NCBI RefSeq assembly: GCF_019649055.1
Contig: NW_026570268.1
Span: 868,001-932,000 of the forward strand
From: Paramacrobiotus metropolitanus
Taxonomy: Eukaryota > Tardigrada > Eutardigrada > Parachela > Macrobiotidae
Length of the DNA stretch: 64,000 nucleotides
Direction of reading: 5' to 3'
The notes below the pieces were generated by a model. The model worked only from the letters and a program-made list of their open reading frames with translations. It had not been told where the DNA came from and did not search any database. Below, one piece after another: positions 58,505-64,000 of the stretch (its first letter is position 1; each line of letters begins with the position of its first letter). The translations under genes and the position numbers were made by a program.

Positions 58505-58788
58505 CATGTGTTCAGTGAAAGCAGGGTGGAAAATAAACAAAAGAAAGGGGGTAAAGTACGACTCGGTCCGGTTCGGTTCAGTCTCGCTCGGTCTCGGGCC
58601 GGTCGGTCTCGGGCCAGTTCGATCTCGGTCCGGTTCGGTTCTGACCAATCAGAGAAGGGGGCGTGTCTGGCCAATCAGAGAAGAGGGCGTGTCTGACCAA
58701 TCAGAGAAGGGGGCGTGTCCGACCAATCAGAGAAGGGGGCGTGTCTGACCAATCAGAGCAATAATGCTATTCTAGCGTTACAACTACT
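58505..58788. repeat. Polinton right terminal inverted repeat
   Basis: Reverse complement of the left end: GGTCTCGG/GGTTCGG repeats, then about 4.5 copies of the 26-bp unit GACCAATCAGAGAAGGGGGC.., then the unique tip ending CTACT at 58788. It has far fewer 26-bp units than the left end (about 10.5). Confidence 0.88.
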
Positions 58789-59039
58789 CACATGAAGTCA
58801 AAAAACCAAGTTTTTGCACGCAGAACTCAAGCGTCAGTGTATGCTGTGCCAGTCCGAAGAATCTTGATTTCTCAGTTACCGTTTAACTGTGAAACGTTCC
58901 TGGAATTTATGCCTAACTGTGTTTCTTTGACTGATTCTTGTCAGAAGTTGATCTTAAAAATAGTGTTTCTAAGATCACTGAATCTTGAAGTTTCAGTTAT
59001 TGTGTAGTGATTTGTGGTGACAATCTGGATTAATGTAAA

Positions 59040-60491
59040 ATGTTACGATCCAGATTTGGTCGAACCCGCTTGGTTCCTCAGCGTGTGTCAGTTGCGATTG
59101 CGGAAACTCTGGAAGATGAGGACGGCTACTATCGGAGCCTGTGGCAGCTAGAGGATCAGGAAGACAAAGTTCCTGATGTGGTGCCTATGAAACAAGTATC
59201 GGTACGTAAATTATTCAGAAAACCCGTTTTCTGAATTCTGATTTGTGCTGGGCATGTGCAGTTTTAACACTGTGCACAGAATTTGTGTTACAGTGTACTG
59301 TGTGTACAGATCGCTGGACGAGAACGCGGAGTGCTCCGACCGTTGGTGATGGTAGATGAAGCGCGTAGCAAAGTTGTGAGCCAGATTTTGCAGATCGAAG
59401 TGGGGGATTGTGAAACAGTCGGGTGGGAAGAAGAAGGATGAAGTGCAGCTCATCGAAGTGAGCGGGGATGATGGAGGAGGCTGAAGTTTTGTGTTACGAC
59501 TAACACGGACAGTATCGGTCAGGAGTCTTTTGCCTCACAGCAACCAGCGTTACTCATGGAAAAATCAGTTTCCATGAGCACCAACGCCGTGATGACGGCA
59601 CACTTCTTCAAGGATCACTCAGTTCTGACAGGCCTTGAAGAACAGCACCTGAAAGAGGGAGGGATGTTGGCAATCCTGGAACAGCTGTCTTACCCGTCCA
59701 ATGGTGAAAATGACGAGTATGTGACAGCTGTCCCTGCCATAATGGCTGTTCTGCGTGGACTCCGTCAAGTGTCGACTGACAAGGACTTCGACGTCCTTAT
59801 ATGGACCTTGGTCCTTATGGATAAGGTTCCATACCTGATTCCCTACCACTTTGACCAGGTTGCGTTCAACCCACGATCGACGGCCCGTCTGATCCCGCGG
59901 AAAATTGTGAAGAGCGATGCGGAGCCAGGTGGATACGCTACGCGTTAAACTGCAGAAAACGGCACCAGCAAGGAGTCCCAAGATATCCTTCGTGAACGCG
60001 ACATCTTGAAGAAACGAGTTCAGGAGGTTGCGACGGAACTGCCGAATGTGCATCTGGAGACGCCGTGGTTTTGGCGTGTTTGCCATGCGGTTGTGCAGAC
60101 TGTGAACGGAATGTCCCTGCGATTCAGTCTGCCGCAGTATATCCCGCACACCAAGGATAAAACCACCCCGATGTTATGCACTTACGAAAAGTGGCATGAC
60201 ATGGACCTGAAGATCAGAGGAACAGCTCGGGTTGTCCATGGTAAGCTTATCCTGGAGCTGGACATGCTGCGTACCCTACAAAAGAACCGAGCGGAGATGA
60301 AAGCGATGTTGGCCCCTTTCCACCTATCCACCCCGACGACAACCTTCCATATCCTCTCGGAGACCGCCCGCGCCATTGAGATCCTGGATCGAACAGAACA
60401 AGGGAACCTGGATGCTGCCAAGCGGATGAAGAACGCGCGAGAGGGATGGACGGACGCGGCGTTCGCATTGAGCGATCTGGAACGCCTGTGA
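59040..60491 (+). pseudogene. Decayed unknown gene (copy also at 50734-52182)
   Basis: Not recognised. Exon-like start MLRSRFGRTRLVPQRVS.. (from 59040) ends at a GTACGT donor near 59200; an acceptor GTGTACAG near 59311 resumes an acidic frame (..VDEARSKVVSQILQ). A frame change near 59420 leads to a long stretch (59556-60491) with one in-frame stop at 59946-59948: before it EYVTAVPAIMAVLRGLRQ.. and DVLIWTLVLMDKVPYL, after it LRERDILKKRVQEV, TPWFWRVCHAVV and a helical C-terminus. It looks helix-rich and soluble. The same stop occurs in both copies, so that break is not a random read error. A host gene remnant or an unknown transposon protein are both possible. Confidence 0.5.
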
Positions 60492-60723
60492 AGTCCAGAT
60501 GTCGGGCGAGCGGCGGATGGGATAACGGTACAATTGGAGATGCGACAGGGATATCCCCCAAGACACGAATTGGCGGATGAGGCTTCCAAGGGGAGGTAGC
60601 TTGTGTTGTTGTTGTTTTTCTTGTATTATGGTTCCCGCGAACGGAAACCGCTCAAATGCGGGGGTAACATTCCATGAGTAATGTACGCCGTTTTCATGTA
60701 CTTAGCTAGTATAGTACAAGCCG

Positions 60724-60865
60724 GTCCGGAGTTAGAGCACGATAGAGAACAGCGAACAATGTAAATTCATAAATTGCGCCAGTTGTAGTGCAGTGGTTAT
60801 CGTCGAAGCGCTAACATCGCGCTTATTATGCGTTAGCTGTTCTCTATCGTGCTCTAACTCCGGAC
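60724..60865. repeat. 142-bp hairpin element with tRNA-like core (copy at 52414-52555)
   Basis: Perfect inverted ends of about 29 bp (GTCCGGAGTTAGAGCACGAT / ATCGTGCTCTAACTCCGGAC). The loop holds TAGTGCAGTGGTTATCG, which fits a tRNA A box, then AAGCGC-7 nt-GCGCTT, a 6-bp stem with a 7-base loop like an anticodon arm. No B box or acceptor closure follows, so it is not a working tRNA; a MITE or tRNA-derived fragment is more likely. Confidence 0.55.
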
Positions 60866-61419
60866 GGGCTTGAACATGTTTACTTCTTCCGTTTTGAGCT
60901 TACTAATTGGCCATTGGCTTACATATGAGCTCAAAACGCGGCCACCGTGCTTTATATTTTGCTAACTTTCCCATGTTAAAGCAGAGAAGTGATCATCTGT
61001 TTTGGATAGAGAAAGTCAGTCTAGACAAAAGTGATGTGTGAACTTGCAATTGCTAATAAGAACTTGTGTTATAAGCGCTCTCGTGTCTTCTGTAGCGAAA
61101 ACTTTAGTGTGTGTACCTACCGGAAGTCACAATTATCTGGATAACTACATCATCCAGATTGTATTCGTGCACGTAGTTGGATAGCTGGTAAAATGTTTTT
61201 ATTAGTTATCCGTAGATTAGGCATAAGAAATAGTTCGTAGTGTTTATTTCCCTATTCGTTCGTATTTTTGAGCTACTCCTATATTTTGATGTTGATTACA
61301 ACTGTTTGAACAAAACAGGTTTGTACGTACTGTATATTAGCCTATCAAAATGATGAACGCAATTTCACCTTTTTAGCTTAAAATTAATGATTAACGGTGA
61401 TTACAGTTTCACGATTACA

Positions 61420-61900
61420 ATGAATGAATCGAATACATAACGGTAAACTTGACCTATTCCTCCTGCACGGTTAAAACACATTAACCGATTAATTTGCCCG
61501 ATTAACTGCCGCTGTTAAAGGACACGATAGCGTGTGAACATTTTTTAACCGGGGACGGAAATTGTTGTAGCCGCGAGGTAGGTATTATTTTTAGACTGTA
61601 CGCTCAGTCTAAGTCAGAAGACCAACTTCTGTTCAAATCAGGTGCTCAATGTAGCCGTTTGGCGCACGCACTAGCAATGCACAGTGCCGGCACGGCGGCA
61701 CCATATACAGTTTGCAAGACATCGACTACAACAGCTTAATCGAGTTGCGATGTTGTTGTATCGCATTGTAACCCACCTTTAAAAAAGTCTTGCGCCTACT
61801 GGCGAGCGACAACATAAACGGCAGTTGTTTGTTTGTGCACAACGCTCGTGGCAAAATAGTTGCGGTATTTGTTTTTTAACGGTTTTTTGTCAGCATCAAC
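61420..61900 (+). promoter_or_regulatory. Upstream region of secreted-protein gene copy C
   Basis: Shares CTTGACCT, ATTAACCGATTAATTTGCCCGA-like, GTTGTAGCCGCGAGGTAG-like and GTCAGAAGACCAACTT blocks with copy A (19.7-20.0 kb) and partly with copy B (33.1-33.2 kb). Conservation across copies points to regulatory content; no clear TATA box was identified. Confidence 0.45.
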
Positions 61901-63397
61901 ATGGTTAACAGCGGAACGCATGTTCATGTATCGCTGGTTTGTTTCATCCTCAATGTGCTTGTCGCATCCGCAGTGTTGATGACGGAAGGTGACCATAATA
62001 ACAAATTCGAGAACAGCTCCCAATTGACATGCAGAGAAAGCCGGCGAGGTACAGTGCTGCGTGATTCGCTGCTTTTTTATACAACTACCAGGATATACTC
62101 GTACTAGCGCTGCATTACTGTGAATAGTCAACGACATAACGCGCTCTCTGGTCATAATACGTCATCATGCTCTTGAGCACTGATATCGGAGGATCAAGCG
62201 TTAAATTATTCCTTTCGGTCGTCCGTTACACAAATCACGGGCGATTGAGCAGTAACAACACGGCGCACGACTAAGTTTAGGCGCGTCGTCCTGACTTGTC
62301 CTTTCCTTGTCCCTGCAGAGAAGCGCCAAACGAAATTCGCGATCAATCCACGCCAGCTGGGCAGTCCCACGCGGGGACAGATGTATCAACCGCCGAAGCG
62401 TGCGCGATACGACAGCCATTCTGCACCCGCCCCGGTGGCCGCCAAGCAGGAGCCCGTCAACCCTTACGGTGAGTTGGTACCAAATTCGTTTACATGCACG
62501 AAATCTTTCACTTTCGCGCACGCCCAAGCTTTTTTTTCGCGTGTTTTATGACATTCTGTCGCCAAATGATTTGTATACACTGGCGTGAAAACCGTTTGTG
62601 CGCGCAACATCCAGTTCGGGAGTTATGGCTGTAAAAAAAATTTCAAAAAGTCTAATCGCATTCAGGTGTACCAAAAGTCTCATTATGGACCGATCTCCTT
62701 CGAATTTCGCACGTAAATGCACACCGCCATGAAGATCGTTTTTACACCGATCCAGACTTCCGTGATTTTTTTTCAAATTTTTAAATGAATTTTATAATTT
62801 GAAAAACATGTTCGTACAGTGGATCGGTGTAAAAACGATCTTCATGGCCATGTGCATTTACGTGCAAAATCTAAAAGAGATCTTTCCATAATAAGACTTT
62901 TGTTACACCAGAATGCATCCTAACTTTTTGGAATTTTCTTACAGCCATAACTCCATAAGTGTGGGTTTGGGACTGCGCAAAAGTGGAAGTTTCTGTGCAT
63001 GTGCACGAATTTGGTACCATGTACCGCGCCACTTCCCTTAAGCAGCATAAGCGTATTACTGTTGTTCAACTGCTTGTTTTGTTGGGCAGATGGCACAGAC
63101 TCGTTTCCCGCTCCCGGACAACCGGCGCGCGGTCCCGATTTCACGGCCGATGCCAACCAGCGCTACGTTCAGCGCGGCCAATCACTGGTCTACTCCGGCA
63201 ATCCCACATTTTACGTCGTGCGTCAGCGCCGGCCCACTGCAATGGCGTCGGACCCGTTGAAGGCGCCACCGGCCACCTCGCAGCAATCACCGCTCGGGCA
63301 GGCCCCTGCCCGAACGTCAAAGACCGGCTTCTTCATGGATTTAACTTCGTCGAATCCGCAGACGGCGGCCTCTCTAAGAGCGCTCTTCGGGTGGTAG
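61901..63397 (+). CDS. Small secreted-protein gene copy C (three exons, 201 aa)
   Basis: Exons 61901-62048 (donor CGAG|GTACAG), 62319-62468 (CCCTGCAG|..ACG|GTGAGT) and 63090-63397 (TTGGGCAG|..TAG); both introns are phase 1 and the frame of 202 codons is continuous. Residues about 8-27 (VHVSLVCFILNVLVASAVL) are hydrophobic and fit a signal peptide. Exon 2 begins with a dibasic KR and is basic (RGQMYQPPKRARYD). Exon 3 carries RGPDFTADANQRYVQRGQ, NPTFYVVRQRRP and the conserved ending TGFFMDLTS..LFGW. No known family recognised; dibasic sites would allow a processed secreted precursor, but no amidated peptide repeat is seen. Copy A at 20.2-21.5 kb shares all parts. Exon 1 and the upstream region are also present inside the Polinton (53592-53739). 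Confidence 0.65.
62619..62954. mobile_element. Foldback MITE in intron 2 of copy C
   Basis: Imperfect inverted repeat with arms of about 150 bp: GGAGTTATGGCTGTAA at the left and TTACAGCCATAACTCC at the right; inside, AAATGCACA, CATGAAGATCGTTTTTACAC and its reverse complement pair. Non-coding, 336 bp; no clear target duplication. Confidence 0.7.
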
Positions 63398-64000
63398 TAG
63401 GAAAATTTTTTTGTTACTCTTGTGATTTATTTATACTATACATAGTAAATTTTCCAAGTGGGTTTTTGTGATTAGTGGCCCAGTGAAATTCATCGCGATC
63501 CTGCAATTACAGTATTGCCAAAAATAATTAATAACTAACCATTGCGACTTGGTAGATAAGGAAGTTGTGTACTTTGCCTTTCAGTTAGCTGAACGCAAAT
63601 GATTTTAAGAATTTTTGTTAACCGATGCTCTTGCATTACTTTGTTCCATAGAAGTACCGACAATACGTATTAATCACCATTAAAAAAGCTAGCACTCATT
63701 CTCAATTCTCTCTTAATTTGTACATACCAAAGATATTCACGGATAGCGGCAAGCTTTTAATTGTAAGTTCTCCTACGTATTACATCACATGCAGGCATAA
63801 CTCGCATGATAAAATTAACATGAATCACTTTAATGATTCACATACGGGGCAAATCTACGATTAAAAGAATGTGATTTCCGTTGGCCGGTAACCGCCATCA
63901 GACGCCCAGATAGCCAAACTAATCAGTACGCGGTGTATTGCATCTGTGGAACGCTTTGTGGAAAGAAACTGCAGTTAACCAAGTAACAGCGCAACTGTCA
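63398..64000. other. 3' flank of copy C, nothing recognised
   Basis: About 600 bp of AT-rich sequence after the stop; no supported frame, RNA gene or repeat seen. Confidence 0.5.

Larger units (their letters stand above)
38795..58788 (+). mobile_element. Polinton/Maverick (adintovirus-like) element, 20.0 kb
   Basis: Inverted termini start AGTAGTTGTAACGCTAGAAT (38795) and end with the exact reverse complement at 58788. The flanks CACGTG (38789-38794) and CACATG (58789-58794) agree at five of six bases, matching the 6-bp duplication typical of Polintons. Gene content is diagnostic: protein-primed DNA polymerase B, retroviral-type integrase with chromodomain, FtsK/HerA-type packaging ATPase, adenain-like protease, penton, double jelly-roll major capsid protein and a pVI-like protein. 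Accessory genes: TBP-like, possible PC4-like pair, BIR-RING IAP, ARH-BIR fusion. Most genes read rightward; ARH-BIR reads leftward. Several frames are broken (see entries). Polymerase intron 1 holds a 3.2-kb copy of the right host flank. Confidence 0.95.

Noticed and set aside
60784-60840. Functional tRNA gene
   Set aside because: A-box and anticodon-like stem are present, but the B box, T arm and acceptor pairing are absent.
32700-63397. Idea that gypsy plus Polinton insertions split one secreted-protein gene
   Set aside because: The upstream block is present on both sides (33.1-33.2 and 61.4-61.5 kb contain the same CTTGACC..ATTTG segment), so these are separate copies, not halves of one.

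Overview
This window looks like nuclear DNA of an invertebrate animal. Host genes are broken into exons by AT-rich introns with GT..AG borders. They include a TAF10-like transcription factor, two thyrotropin-releasing-hormone-receptor-like (TRHR/EFLamide-receptor-type) GPCRs and a small kinase. The species cannot be fixed from sequence alone; a protostome that kept TRHR-type receptors (for example a tardigrade) is a guess.

Layout. 0.2-4.2 kb: TAF10, three exons. 6.8-13.0 kb and 15.1-19.0 kb: two tandem GPCR paralogs with shared intron phases. 19.4-21.5 kb: a damaged copy (A) of a small secreted-protein gene. 21.6-22.6 kb: two MITEs. 23.4-24.9 kb: a kinase on the minus strand with several altered catalytic motifs. 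25.3-30.9 kb: a young non-autonomous LTR element with only gag. 31.2-31.8 kb: a LINE fragment. 32.7-33.2 kb: the upstream remnant (B) of the secreted-protein family. 33.2-38.1 kb: a dead Ty3/gypsy pol, itself split by a MITE. 38.8-58.8 kb: a Polinton/Maverick (adintovirus-like) element. 58.8-63.4 kb: host DNA with a decayed unknown gene and the best copy (C) of the secreted-protein gene.

The Polinton is the centre of the window. It is bounded by inverted repeats and a near-perfect 6-bp target duplication (CACGTG / CACATG). It carries the virion and replication set: protein-primed DNA polymerase B with introns, DDE integrase with chromodomain, packaging ATPase, adenain-type protease, penton, major capsid protein and a pVI-like protein. 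Its accessory genes are the striking part: a TBP-like protein, two neighbouring small proteins that may be PC4-like, a BIR-BIR-RING inhibitor-of-apoptosis protein, and an ADP-ribosylglycohydrolase-like domain fused to a BIR. My inference is that the element had its own transcription-initiation toolkit plus host-death and ADP-ribose functions.

Several Polinton genes (TBP-like, integrase, capsid, protease) carry frameshifts, some at homopolymers; the polymerase, ATPase, penton and IAP are open. A 3.2-kb copy of the right-flanking host DNA sits inside the polymerase's first intron, between 208-bp direct repeats. The two 3.2-kb copies differ almost only by small indels, mostly in homopolymer runs, so some frameshifts may be sequence errors rather than decay. 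The protease, however, also seems to lack an internal segment.
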